From contig NZ_AP028878.1 in assembly GCF_036511935.1 (NCBI RefSeq), forward strand, positions 3,348,001 through 3,412,000: a stretch of DNA of 64,000 nt, read 5' to 3'. The position numbers and the translations under genes were made by a program. The stretch's first letter is position 1; the number at the start of each line of letters is the position of its first letter. The notes under the pieces were generated by a model that was not told the DNA's origin, ran no database searches, and was given only the letters and a program-made list of their open reading frames with translations. This document shows, piece after piece, positions 25,264 to 34,145 of the stretch. The DNA is from Marinobacter nanhaiticus D15-8W. GTDB lineage: Bacteria > Pseudomonadota > Gammaproteobacteria > Pseudomonadales > Oleiphilaceae.

Positions 25264-25848
25264 ATGGCATTTGAACTTCCTGCACTGCCTTATGAAAAGA
25301 ACGCACTTGAACCGCACATCTCACAGGAAACCCTGGAATACCATTACGGCAAGCATCACAACACCTACGTCACCAAGCTGAATGGCCTGGTTGAGGGGAC
25401 TGCCGACGCAGAGAAGTCCCTTGAGGAAATCATCAAGAGCGCAGGTTCAGGTCCGTTGTTCAACAACGCGGCCCAAGTCTGGAACCACACGTTCTACTGG
25501 AACTGCCTGGCACCCAACGGTGGCGGCGAGCCCACCGGCGAAGCCGCTGACGCGATCAACAAGGCCTTTGGCTCTTTCGATGAATTCAAGAAGCAATTCA
25601 ACGACAAGGCGGCCAACAATTTTGGGTCAGGCTGGACTTGGCTGGTCAAGAAGACTGATGGCAGCGTAGCTATCGTCAACACTGACGATGCCGGCACCCC
25701 GCTGACCACCGCCGACAAGCCGGTCCTGACTGTCGATGTATGGGAGCATGCCTACTACATCGACTACCGCAATTCACGCCCGAACTACCTCGAGGCGTTC
25801 TGGAACCTGGTGAACTGGGACTTCGTGAACGAGAACCTCGCCGGCTAA
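25264..25848 (+). CDS. sodB: Superoxide dismutase, iron type
   Basis: A 194-residue Fe-superoxide dismutase converting superoxide to hydrogen peroxide and oxygen in the cytoplasm. Metal ligands are visible as His27 (YHYGKHH), His75 (QVWNHTFYWN), and Asp158 and His162 in VDVWEHAYYIDYRN. The sequence AAQVWNHTFYWNCLAPNGGG is characteristic of FeSOD rather than MnSOD. The start at 25264 is chosen over 25234 because GAGGGAG lies just upstream and the N-terminus MAFELPALPY is invariant in the family. A strong terminator follows. Confidence 0.97.
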   Translation: MAFELPALPYEKNALEPHISQETLEYHYGKHHNTYVTKLNGLVEGTADAEKSLEEIIKSAGSGPLFNNAAQVWNHTFYWNCLAPNGGGEPTGEAADAINKAFGSFDEFKKQFNDKAANNFGSGWTWLVKKTDGSVAIVNTDDAGTPLTTADKPVLTVDVWEHAYYIDYRNSRPNYLEAFWNLVNWDFVNENLAG

Positions 25849-25895
25849 GGACCGTTCTCGACGATTGCTCCGCAGTCGCGAAACGATCTCCATGG

Positions 25896-25924
25896 ATGCC
25901 CGCTCACAGAGCGGGCATTTTTTG
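25896..25924 (+). terminator. Rho-independent terminator of sodB
   Basis: A perfect 10-bp stem ATGCCCGCTC / GAGCGGGCAT with loop ACA at 25896-25918, followed by TTTTTT. Confidence 0.95.
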
Positions 25925-26254
25925 TTGCAAAGCTTTACCTGCCAACACTGGACATCCCCTTCTAACACGGCTATTTACTAGGGAGCACTCGACCGGCTGT
26001 ATCTCACCACCAAAAAATGGCTCGGCCAAAATAAACCGCCCGTCGCCCACATACGTACAGCCGAACAGTATAAAAACAGAATAACGTACACCGACATCGC
26101 TCAAGGAAAGAACGAATACTCCAGTCATACGGGACCTGACTTCAGATCGCCGTGGCAACCTTACACGGTGCCGGATGTGGCGGCGATGTCGGTAAGCCAT
26201 AATCAGAGGAATCCAGGTTGTCTCTGCCTGAGCGGTTCCCTAAGCGCTGACTTA
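25925..26254. other. Intergenic region, 330 bp, upstream of the GGDEF-EAL gene
   Basis: AT-richer than its surroundings. It presumably holds the promoter of the downstream c-di-GMP gene. No repeat, RNA gene or clear binding motif was recognised. An in-frame upstream ATG at 26168 is judged less likely as the start of that gene. Confidence 0.35.
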
Positions 26255-28321
26255 ATGAATAAAGAATTTCAGTTCGAACATCGGCTTGGGTACAGGATCT
26301 TACGCTGGGTTCTACTCATTGCATTGATGAGCGGCATTCTGCTCAGTACTACCCAGATCATTATCGATGCCTGGCGAGTGTCGGATGAACTCGACCAACA
26401 GGCGGACCAGACCTTGGCGCTGGTGCGCGATGCCGCCAGTCAGGCGGTCTACAGCATTGACGAAGATCTGGCGCAACAGGTGGTCGACGGACTGTTCGAG
26501 CAGCAAGCAGTCCGCCTGGCGAGTATCGTCCACCCGGATGACGAAGCTTTGGCCCAGCGTTCACGCCCGCTACTCCCCGCCGACTACCGCCCCTTGACCG
26601 ACCCCATCTTTTTCCCCGAACGCAGCTACCGCGTCCCGCTTGCCCGGGGTGGCGATGATCCGGTGGTCTACGGCTACCTTCAGGTCAACTACGATACCGC
26701 GTTCATGGCCGCCTCCTGGCTGGAGCGCGCCACCCTCACCTTTCTTTCCGGCATTGCCCGTGCGGTGGTGCTGGCCATGGTCCTGTTCTGCGTGTTCCAT
26801 ATCCTGTTGACACGCCCGCTGTTCCGCATCATCGAATCCCTTTCACGGGTTAACCCCGACAACCCCGGTGACACCCTGCTGGAGTTGCCGAGGGGCCATC
26901 GCAACGACGAACTCGGCCTGTGGGTGAACGCGACCAACAACCTGCTGGTGGCGATCACCGAAAACCAGGAAAAACAGGCCGAAGCCGAGGCCCGGGTCAA
27001 CCGCCTGTCCCGCTACGATAAACTGACCGGTTTGCCAAACCGGGAACTCTTCCTGTCGATGCTTGGCAACTCACTGGAGGAACATCGCCGCAATGGCCAG
27101 GCACTCGCTGTTTTCTGCTTCGGTATCGACGATTTCAAAGGGGTTAACGAGCAGCATGGTTACCATATGGGCGACCAGCTTCTGCAGACCGTTGCCGATC
27201 GTCTCAATTGCGATGGTCCCAATGGGCCTCTGATGGTGGCACGCCTGGGCAGTGACCAGTTCGTCGTCGTAGAACAGCATCTGCGCGACGGCTATCAATG
27301 CGCGGCAACCTCAGAGTGGCTGCTGCAGAAAATTGCGCAACCAATCCGCCTGGCTGGACGCGATGTGTCCATAACCGCAACCATCGGCATCGCACTCTTC
27401 CCAGACGATGCAGCCCACAGCGAGCAGTTGCTGCAACGGTCGGAACAGACCATGACGCTGGCCAAGACGGCCGGACGCAACCAGTTCCAGTTTTATGTGG
27501 CCAGCGTCGACCAGGAAATCCGGGATCGCAAGAAACTGGAAAAAGACCTACAGATGGCGCTGGTCGCCGGCCAATTCCACTTGGTCTACCAGCCACAAAT
27601 CAATCTTGAAACCCGTCGGGTCATCGGCGCCGAAGCGCTGCTCCGCTGGGAACATCCGGAACACGGCCTGGTGCCGCCAGACCAGTTCATTCCATTGGCG
27701 GAAATAAGCGGCTCGATTGTCGATATCGGACTATGGGTGCTGGATCAGGCCTGCGCCCAGGCTGCCGAGTGGACACGCGCCGGTATGCCTATCCGCATTG
27801 CGGTCAACCTCTCCGCGGTTCAGCTGCAGCAGGCTGACATCGTCGAGACCATACTCAGCACGCTGAAACGGCATGCCATACCACCCGGACGCCTGGAGCT
27901 CGAGGTCACCGAAACCGGCTTCATGGAGAACCTCGACAGCGCTATCGAAAAGCTCACCCGCCTGCGCAGCGAAGGCATCAACATTGCCGTGGACGACTTC
28001 GGCACCGGCTATTCGTCGCTGACCTACATCAAGCGCCTGCCCCTGCAGCACCTTAAGATCGATAAACAGTTCGTCCACGACCTGCTGGTCAACGAGGAAG
28101 ACACGCGAATCGCCAACACCATTATCGATCTGGGCAAGAGCCTCAACCTCGACGTCATCGCCGAAGGCGTGGAAACGGAAGAGCAGGAATTCTATCTGCA
28201 TAATCGGGGTTGTCAGCTGGCGCAGGGATATTTCTTCAGCAAGCCCCTGAAACCGGCCGATTTCGCAGTTTTCGTCGCGGACTTTCACCAGAGGATCACG
28301 GCCAACTCCATCGAACATTAG
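26255..28321 (+). CDS. Membrane GGDEF-EAL protein with degenerate GGDEF, probable c-di-GMP phosphodiesterase
   Basis: A 688-residue sensor. Transmembrane helices at about 12-36 and 160-187 flank a periplasmic domain of about 120 residues; a HAMP-like linker follows (190-245). The GGDEF domain (250-420) has GSDQF at 332-336 in place of GG(D/E)EF, and no RxxD inhibitory site in front, so cyclase activity is unlikely. The EAL domain (430-685) keeps EALLRW (460-465), NLS (518-520), the DDFGTGYSSL metal loop with Asp580-Asp581, and KIDKQF with Lys601, so it should hydrolyse c-di-GMP. ATG 26255 (MNKEFQFEHRLGYRIL) is the likely start; a longer ORF from 26168 adds an atypical tail. Architecture resembles LapD/YhjH-like regulators. 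Confidence 0.88.
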   Translation: MNKEFQFEHRLGYRILRWVLLIALMSGILLSTTQIIIDAWRVSDELDQQADQTLALVRDAASQAVYSIDEDLAQQVVDGLFEQQAVRLASIVHPDDEALAQRSRPLLPADYRPLTDPIFFPERSYRVPLARGGDDPVVYGYLQVNYDTAFMAASWLERATLTFLSGIARAVVLAMVLFCVFHILLTRPLFRIIESLSRVNPDNPGDTLLELPRGHRNDELGLWVNATNNLLVAITENQEKQAEAEARVNRLSRYDKLTGLPNRELFLSMLGNSLEEHRRNGQALAVFCFGIDDFKGVNEQHGYHMGDQLLQTVADRLNCDGPNGPLMVARLGSDQFVVVEQHLRDGYQCAATSEWLLQKIAQPIRLAGRDVSITATIGIALFPDDAAHSEQLLQRSEQTMTLAKTAGRNQFQFYVASVDQEIRDRKKLEKDLQMALVAGQFHLVYQPQINLETRRVIGAEALLRWEHPEHGLVPPDQFIPLAEISGSIVDIGLWVLDQACAQAAEWTRAGMPIRIAVNLSAVQLQQADIVETILSTLKRHAIPPGRLELEVTETGFMENLDSAIEKLTRLRSEGINIAVDDFGTGYSSLTYIKRLPLQHLKIDKQFVHDLLVNEEDTRIANTIIDLGKSLNLDVIAEGVETEEQEFYLHNRGCQLAQGYFFSKPLKPADFAVFVADFHQRITANSIEH

Positions 28322-28395
28322 GCGCTGCGGAGGATCCTTCCGCAGGGCATGAATATCCTTACTGAGTCTGAACCTAACCTGGAAAAGGAACCTTC

Positions 28396-28983
28396 ATGAC
28401 AACAACACTGATCGGCCTGGCGGTCATTGCCGTTGTGGTTATCTACATCATTGCCATCTACAACCGCCTGGTTTCCCTGCGCAATCGCTTCAAGAATGGC
28501 TTCGCCCAGATCGACGTGCAGCTCCAGCGACGCCATGACCTGATTCCCAACCTTGTCGAGGCCGCCAAGGCGTATCTGTCCCACGAACGTAACACCCTCA
28601 CCGAAGTCATGGAGGCACGCAACAACGCCGTTTCCGCCCAGAAGGATGCGGCTAGCGACCCCGCCGACGGCGCCAGGATCCAGAAGCTGTCTTCGGCGGA
28701 AAACATGCTATCCCGCGCCCTCGCCAACTTCTATGCCGTCGCCGAGAACTATCCGGAGCTGAAAGCCAACGAAACCATCCAGCAATTGATGGAAGAACTC
28801 TCGAGCACGGAAAACCGCGTGGCCTTTTCCCGCCAGGCGTACAACGACGAGGTGATGGTCTTTAACACCTATCGGGAGAAGTTCCCCAACAATATTATTG
28901 CAGGCCTGTTCGCCTTCAAGGCGACCGAGCAATTGCAACTGGAAAATCCGGAAGCCCGCACCGCACCGAAAGTCAGTTTCTAA
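28396..28983 (+). CDS. LemA family protein
   Basis: A 195-residue LemA protein. One N-terminal transmembrane helix (TLIGLAVIAVVVIYIIAIYN) is followed by the family signature RRHDLIPNLVEAAKAYLSHE and a helical bundle with AFSRQAYNDEVMVFNTYREKFP. AAAAGGAA precedes the start. The adjacent M48 protease gene 15 bp downstream is a recurrent neighbour of lemA, suggesting a membrane complex. The role of LemA is not established; the family assignment is firm. Confidence 0.93.
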   Translation: MTTTLIGLAVIAVVVIYIIAIYNRLVSLRNRFKNGFAQIDVQLQRRHDLIPNLVEAAKAYLSHERNTLTEVMEARNNAVSAQKDAASDPADGARIQKLSSAENMLSRALANFYAVAENYPELKANETIQQLMEELSSTENRVAFSRQAYNDEVMVFNTYREKFPNNIIAGLFAFKATEQLQLENPEARTAPKVSF

Positions 28984-28998
28984 ACGGCACGGCAAGGT

Positions 28999-30954
28999 AT
29001 GGCTAAACTCGGATTCTTCGAGCGCCAGGAGCGCGCCCGACGCAACACCACCCTGCTGATTCTGCTGTTTACCGCAGCCGTGGTACTGATCACCCTGGTC
29101 GTCGACCTGGTGGGTTACCTGGTCACCCGCGACATTGATCCCAGTCCACATTTCGGTGCCTGGCTCACTACCCGTCAGGGCATATTCACGTCGATCACGG
29201 TGATCGCCGTTATCGGTCTCGGCTCGCTCATACGATGGATCGACCTGGCCGGCGGCGGCGAGCGTGTGGCCAGGATGGTGGGTGCGCGACTGCTGGAACC
29301 CTCCAGCCAGGATCCGGACGAACGCCGGCTACGCAATGTGGTCGAGGAAATGGCGATCGCCAGCGGTGTCCCGGTCCCCGACCTGTATGTCATGGACAAC
29401 GAGACCGCCATCAATGCCTTTGTGGCCGGTTACTCCCCTGGTGAGGCAGTCATGGTCGTCACCCATGGTGCACTGACCGAACTCAACCGGGACGAATTAC
29501 AGGGGGTGGTCGGGCATGAGTTCAGTCACATCCTGAATACGGACATGCGCATCAACGTACGGCTGATTGCGCTGTTGGCGGGCATCCTGATGATTGGCCA
29601 GATCGGGCAGTTCCTGCTGGGGAGTGGCAGCCGTAGCCGCTATCACCATTCCCGCGATAACCGCGGCCAGGGCGTTATGGTCGCCGTAGGCCTCGCGCTG
29701 ACAGTGGTCGGCTACATCGGTCTGTTCTTCGGTCGGCTGATCCAGGCCGCAATCTCCAGGCAACGGGAGATGCTGGCTGACGCCTCGTCGGTGCAATTCA
29801 CCCGCAACCCCGAAGGCATCGCCAGCGCACTCTACCGGATCGGCGAATCCAGCAGCTATTTCCAGTCCACCAGCCACGCCAGCGACATGAACCACATGTG
29901 TTTCGGCGAGACCGTACGCATGCGTTTCGCCGGTTGGCTGGCGTCCCATCCGCCCATCGACGATCGCATCAGGGCAATCGACCCCGGATTACTGGCCCGT
30001 TTTCGCAACCGACGTCGCGACGACCTTAAACACGCTGCACAGGCCCCGGAACAGACCTCGGACGGCTCACTCCAGGACCGCCTGGAGGCCGGGCTGGCAT
30101 CCTTGGTCGGTCGGCGCACAGCAGCAGTGGCGCCCAACACCCGTCTTTCGGACAGCGCCGGCGCCGTGACGCCCGCCAACGAGGAATATGCCCAGCAGCT
30201 CCTGAAACGCCTACCGGACAATTTCCGCACCCTGCTCTACACCCGTACCGGTGCGGCCCAGTTCTGCTATAGCCTGATCTTCCATGGCATGACCGATGCC
30301 GAGCGCGATACGGCCATGCAGGCCGGAGAGGCGACCGGCACCCTGGCCTTCCAGCCTGAGCTGATCGAGCGCTTCTATCCAACTTTGGACGCCTTGGGCG
30401 AATCGATCCGCCTGCCTGCCCTTGAGCTCGCCATGCCGGCCCTGCGCAAGCTGGACCCGAGCGAACGACGGCTACTGGAACAGATACTGACAGGACTGGT
30501 ACGTGCGGATGGCCGGGTGACCCTGTTCGAATTTGCATTGCTCAGCTTTATCCGTCGCCACCTGCTACCCGAGGGGAGGCAGGCCGACCGGGTCCGCTAT
30601 CGCCGTTTCGGCGACGTGGCCGATAGCCTGGGCATCCTGCTCAGTCTCGCAGCCCGCTCAGCAACCCATACTCCCGACGAAGCACAGGCGTGTTATTCAG
30701 AGGCCGTCGCCGGCTTCGAGGACCGCACGGTCAACCTCGGCCCAATGCGAGAAAAAGTCTCGTCCAAGGCGCTGGTCGAAGCCCTGAACCGTCTGCGCGG
30801 CCTCTCCCCCATGCTCAAGCCGGCGGTGATAGACGCCTGCGGGCACTGCATCCTGAGGGACAACCAGGTTGTGGTGAGGGAGTATGAAATCCTTCGACTG
30901 GTAGCGGACCAGCTTGATTGCCCGATGCCACCGTTGCCGGTAAGTCTTGGTTAG
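28999..30954 (+). CDS. M48 family metallopeptidase (HtpX-like, extended)
   Basis: A 651-residue membrane zinc protease. Two N-terminal transmembrane helices (about 17-42 and 61-79) precede the catalytic HEFSH motif at His173-Glu174-His177, and the third ligand is likely the Glu in the MLADASSVQF segment. Two further hydrophobic segments occupy about 190-205 and 225-250. Beyond about residue 345 lies a 300-residue cytoplasmic extension with no recognised motif, which makes it far longer than HtpX (about 290). It probably works with LemA in membrane protein quality control. Confidence 0.88.
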   Translation: MAKLGFFERQERARRNTTLLILLFTAAVVLITLVVDLVGYLVTRDIDPSPHFGAWLTTRQGIFTSITVIAVIGLGSLIRWIDLAGGGERVARMVGARLLEPSSQDPDERRLRNVVEEMAIASGVPVPDLYVMDNETAINAFVAGYSPGEAVMVVTHGALTELNRDELQGVVGHEFSHILNTDMRINVRLIALLAGILMIGQIGQFLLGSGSRSRYHHSRDNRGQGVMVAVGLALTVVGYIGLFFGRLIQAAISRQREMLADASSVQFTRNPEGIASALYRIGESSSYFQSTSHASDMNHMCFGETVRMRFAGWLASHPPIDDRIRAIDPGLLARFRNRRRDDLKHAAQAPEQTSDGSLQDRLEAGLASLVGRRTAAVAPNTRLSDSAGAVTPANEEYAQQLLKRLPDNFRTLLYTRTGAAQFCYSLIFHGMTDAERDTAMQAGEATGTLAFQPELIERFYPTLDALGESIRLPALELAMPALRKLDPSERRLLEQILTGLVRADGRVTLFEFALLSFIRRHLLPEGRQADRVRYRRFGDVADSLGILLSLAARSATHTPDEAQACYSEAVAGFEDRTVNLGPMREKVSSKALVEALNRLRGLSPMLKPAVIDACGHCILRDNQVVVREYEILRLVADQLDCPMPPLPVSLG

Positions 30955-31135
30955 CGAAACGGGCATGGAGCAACCTGAATACACCCAAGTAACGCGCTGG
31001 TGAGGCGAAGCCGAGCTGCATTGAAAGAGGATTGCTCGTGAGGAGTGCAGTCCCGGGTCAGGTACGCTTTACGGGCAAGCCGACCATCTCCACTCTGCGA
31101 AGTTGGGGCCCATTCTCCAGGAAGTAACGAATAGC

Positions 31136-31162
31136 AAAAGGCCGGCGAATCGCCGGCCTTTT
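31136..31162. terminator. Bidirectional terminator between the M48 protease and gspD genes
   Basis: A perfect 12-bp stem AAAAGGCCGGCG / CGCCGGCCTTTT with loop AAT. The A- and T-tracts make it functional in both directions; it ends the gspD transcript (stop at 31166) and could end the protease transcript. Confidence 0.9.
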
Positions 31163-31165
31163 CGT

Positions 31166-33145
31166 TTACTCTGAACGTTCGCTTTTCATATTCTCTGGCT
31201 GCATCCTGTTGCGGTTGAACAACTGCTCGATGGGCGGTCGCTCGGCGTTATCCGGAATAGTCTTGTCCAGCTTCCGGTTGATGCCCAGGTTGATTTCCCA
31301 GAGACCCTGATATTTCTCGTCGGTGATAGCCACCGTGTCGCTCTTGCTCAACAGGATCGTCGGGCGCAGGAAGACCAGCAGGTTACGTTTAATCGTGCGC
31401 TCGGATTCTGAACGGAAGAGTGCGCCCAGGTAGGGTATGTCACCCAGCAACGGTACCTTGCTCTTCTGGATACTGTAATCTTCACGGATCAGGCCACCCA
31501 GGACGATGGTCTCACCATTATCCGCAAGCACCGTGGTCTTGATCTCCCGCTTGTTGGTCACGATGTCGGAAGCCGCCTCGATGCTGTCCGCAATCGACTC
31601 GGTGGTCTGCTCGACAGTCAACTTGACCAGCTCATCTTCGCTGATCGACGGTGTGACCTTCAGGGTCAAGCCGACGTCACGACGTTCAATCGTGGTGAAT
31701 GGGTTATTAAGACCGGCGCTGGTGTTCGTGGTTTGTCCGGTGACAAACGGCACGTTCTGACCAACGACAATTTCCGATTCCTGATTGTCCAGCGTAATAA
31801 TACTTGGCGTAGACAGCAGGTTCGCAGCGGTGGAGTTCGAGAGCGCCTGAATCAGGACTCCCCAGGTAATACCATTCTCATCCCGCTCACCAAGTCCCAG
31901 GGAAAGCCCACCGCTGGCTGGCGTGATCAATTCGTCCGTTGCGATGGCGCCTATGACATCGGCAAGGCTGCGCCCCACATTCCCGAAGTTGGTACCGGCA
32001 ATGGGCGTCGAGCCGCTGCCCTCGTCGCCAACCGCGAACTGCACTCCCAGGTCCTTGCCCAACTCGTCACTGATCTCGACAATTGCGGCCTCGACCAGAA
32101 CCTGAGCCCGGCGCACGTCCAGGGCATCGACAATAGCGTCCACTTCCTGCATCAACGAAGGCTCGCCGCGTACAACCAACGCATTCAATCCCTCGTCGGC
32201 AAAGATCGCAAAGCCGCTGTTGCCGCCAGAGGGATTGGAAGAAGAGGCCTGGCCCTGCTGTTGCTCCCGGGCCACTTCGCCCATCACACCTTTTAATAGC
32301 TCAGCCAGCGCCTTGGAATCCGCATGCTTAAGGCGAATGACCTTGGTCGTACCGCCTGACGCCGAAGGCTGATCGAGCTTCTGGATCAGCTCGCGCATCT
32401 TGTCACGGAAGTTCTCGTCACCCCGGAGGATCAAGCGGTTACTACGCTCATCGGCAGTGACGCTGTATTTATTGGCGGCCTCATTGGCGCCCTGGCCCAA
32501 CTCTGCCGGCGCCAGTTCCTGTAGCAGACGCACCATGTCGCCGACCCAGGCATCTTCCAGCTGGATGACTTCCACTTCGTACTTGGACGGGCTGTCCAGC
32601 TCGCTAACGATATCCTCGATGCGGTCGATGTTGGAGGCGTGGTCACTGATGATCAGCGCATTGGCGGCTGCAACGCCAGCGAGGTGGCCATACTTTGCGA
32701 CAAGCGGCCGAAGGATGGGAACCAGCTCCAGGGCGTTGGCGTTGTTGACCTGGATAACCTTGGTAATCAGCTGTTCGGAAGGAATGGTGGTAAAACGACC
32801 CAGGGACTCAGCGGATTGTTTGGCATCCACCTGCTGCACGATCTTGATGACTTCCTCACCCGGTATGGCGGTGAAACCATGGACCTGCAGCACGGCCAGG
32901 AAAAGATCGTAGATCTCGTCCTTATTCATGGGGGCTGACGACAGCACGGTGACCTTACCCTTCACGCGGGGATCCACCACAAAGCTGTATCCGGTAATAT
33001 CGGCAATCTGCGTTACAAACGCGCGAATGTCAGCGTCCTTGAGATTGAGTTTCCAGGTTCCTTCCTGACTGTGAACGACCATACTCAAGGGAAGGAGCAA
33101 GGCCAGAACCAGAGCCCGAACAAATGGCGTCTTCAGATTAGTCAT
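31166..33145 (-). CDS. gspD: Type II secretion system secretin GspD
   Basis: A 659-residue outer-membrane secretin. After a signal peptide (ALVLALLLPLSMVVHSQE) come the N0 domain (WKLNLKDADIRAFVTQIADI), N1-N3 modules with repeated LIRLKHADSKALAELLKG-like segments, and the secretin C-domain with VPLLGDIPYLGALFRSE and NLLVFLRPTIL. Multimers form the exit channel of the T2SS. The start at 33145 (MTNLKTPFVRA) is preferred over 33214, which would give an unlikely leader. The gene is last in gspN-gspC-gspD; a degenerate 11-bp tandem array lies between gspC and gspD. The other gsp genes are not in this window. Confidence 0.95.
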   Translation of the reverse strand: MTNLKTPFVRALVLALLLPLSMVVHSQEGTWKLNLKDADIRAFVTQIADITGYSFVVDPRVKGKVTVLSSAPMNKDEIYDLFLAVLQVHGFTAIPGEEVIKIVQQVDAKQSAESLGRFTTIPSEQLITKVIQVNNANALELVPILRPLVAKYGHLAGVAAANALIISDHASNIDRIEDIVSELDSPSKYEVEVIQLEDAWVGDMVRLLQELAPAELGQGANEAANKYSVTADERSNRLILRGDENFRDKMRELIQKLDQPSASGGTTKVIRLKHADSKALAELLKGVMGEVAREQQQGQASSSNPSGGNSGFAIFADEGLNALVVRGEPSLMQEVDAIVDALDVRRAQVLVEAAIVEISDELGKDLGVQFAVGDEGSGSTPIAGTNFGNVGRSLADVIGAIATDELITPASGGLSLGLGERDENGITWGVLIQALSNSTAANLLSTPSIITLDNQESEIVVGQNVPFVTGQTTNTSAGLNNPFTTIERRDVGLTLKVTPSISEDELVKLTVEQTTESIADSIEAASDIVTNKREIKTTVLADNGETIVLGGLIREDYSIQKSKVPLLGDIPYLGALFRSESERTIKRNLLVFLRPTILLSKSDTVAITDEKYQGLWEINLGINRKLDKTIPDNAERPPIEQLFNRNRMQPENMKSERSE

Positions 33146-33213
33146 GCAGTGCTGGTTTCCTGTACAGGCATCTTGCAGATGGGCTACTGTCGCCCACCTT
33201 TCTTGTAATGTCA

Positions 33214-33303
33214 CGTTTTATCACCGCTTTACCACGACGTTCTACTGCGGTTCTGTTACCGCTCTATCACTGTTGTATCGCTGCGTTGTCACTGTTCTAT
33301 CAT
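33214..33303 (-). repeat. Degenerate 11-bp tandem array between gspC and gspD
   Basis: Reading the minus strand, eight consecutive units resemble GTGATAGAACG: ATGATAGAACA, GTGACAACGCA, GCGATACAACA, GTGATAGAGCG, GTAACAGAACC, GCAGTAGAACG, then a 2-base gap, GTGGTAAAGCG and GTGATAAAACG; a ninth partial unit follows to 33203. Most positions are conserved in most copies. The array starts on the gspC stop codon and ends 70 bp before gspD. The period is not a multiple of three and is close to one helical turn, so it is not a coding remnant. Confidence 0.6.
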
Positions 33304-34142
33304 TACTGCGGGAGCGCGTAGTTGACCGTAAAGCTGGCGCCGTCACGCATCACTTCCACTTCGATCTGAGGCTGGTCGCGCCAGGAGTTCAGTAACTCCC
33401 GGTCCTGTTCGATATCGCCCAGCGACTGGCCGTTGATCGCGGTAATCACGTCGCCAGCCTGCAGGTTCAGGGCCGACAGCATCGGGTTCGAACCGTCGTA
33501 GACATAGCCCTGGGACGAGCCGGGCTCGACCGGGCGCAAGCCATATTGCTGGAGCGCAGCATCCCCCTGCGCCGCCAACTCGGCCTGGGCGTCCTCGACA
33601 AAGGCTTCTGGAGAGGCGTAGTCCACGTCCTCGACTTGCGACACCATACCGTCACCCTCGCCCTCTTCAAAGGCCAGGGACTCGATTTCGCCGTTCCGGC
33701 GAATCAAAATGCGTTGTGATTCAACTTCCGCCAGCTCAATATTGCCGGGCATGATATCGCCGACGCGGTAATAGGCTGTGGATCCATCGGTTCCCGAAAC
33801 TATAGCACCGGACAACTCCGGCTGTGTTGCCTCCAAAACCCCTTCCAGCCGCATACGCAGATGGGTTTCGGGAGCAGACCGGCGTACCGCCTCGGCAACC
33901 GGTGCCCCCGCATCCGGTCGACCAAACAGGTCGTACGCGGCCAACGGCGTCGTCTGGCCCTGTCCAGCAGTGGACGCTCTGGCTGTCGCCTGCGGGCCGA
34001 CCATCACCGGATCGTTCCAGACCACCATCCAGGTGATACGCCCCATGAGCCAGGCAAAATAAACCACCAACCCGATCAGCAGCAGGTTGGCAATCCAGCG
34101 CGGCACCATGCCGAATGGCGTTGCATAGCGAACCGAAGCCAT
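33303..34142 (-). CDS. gspC: Type II secretion system protein GspC
   Basis: A 279-residue inner-membrane protein. One N-terminal transmembrane helix (WIANLLLIGLVVYFAWLMGR) is followed by a linker and the homology region (residues 75-150, DLFGRPDAGAP and LRMRLEGVLEATQ), which binds GspD and the pseudopilus platform. The C-terminal PDZ domain (GLRPVEPGSSQGYVYDG to the end) contains the usual QAGDVITAINGQSLGD loop. It stands 3 bp downstream of gspN and upstream of gspD on the same transcript. Confidence 0.92.
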   Translation of the reverse strand: MASVRYATPFGMVPRWIANLLLIGLVVYFAWLMGRITWMVVWNDPVMVGPQATARASTAGQGQTTPLAAYDLFGRPDAGAPVAEAVRRSAPETHLRMRLEGVLEATQPELSGAIVSGTDGSTAYYRVGDIMPGNIELAEVESQRILIRRNGEIESLAFEEGEGDGMVSQVEDVDYASPEAFVEDAQAELAAQGDAALQQYGLRPVEPGSSQGYVYDGSNPMLSALNLQAGDVITAINGQSLGDIEQDRELLNSWRDQPQIEVEVMRDGASFTVNYALPQ

Positions 34143-34145
34143 AAA

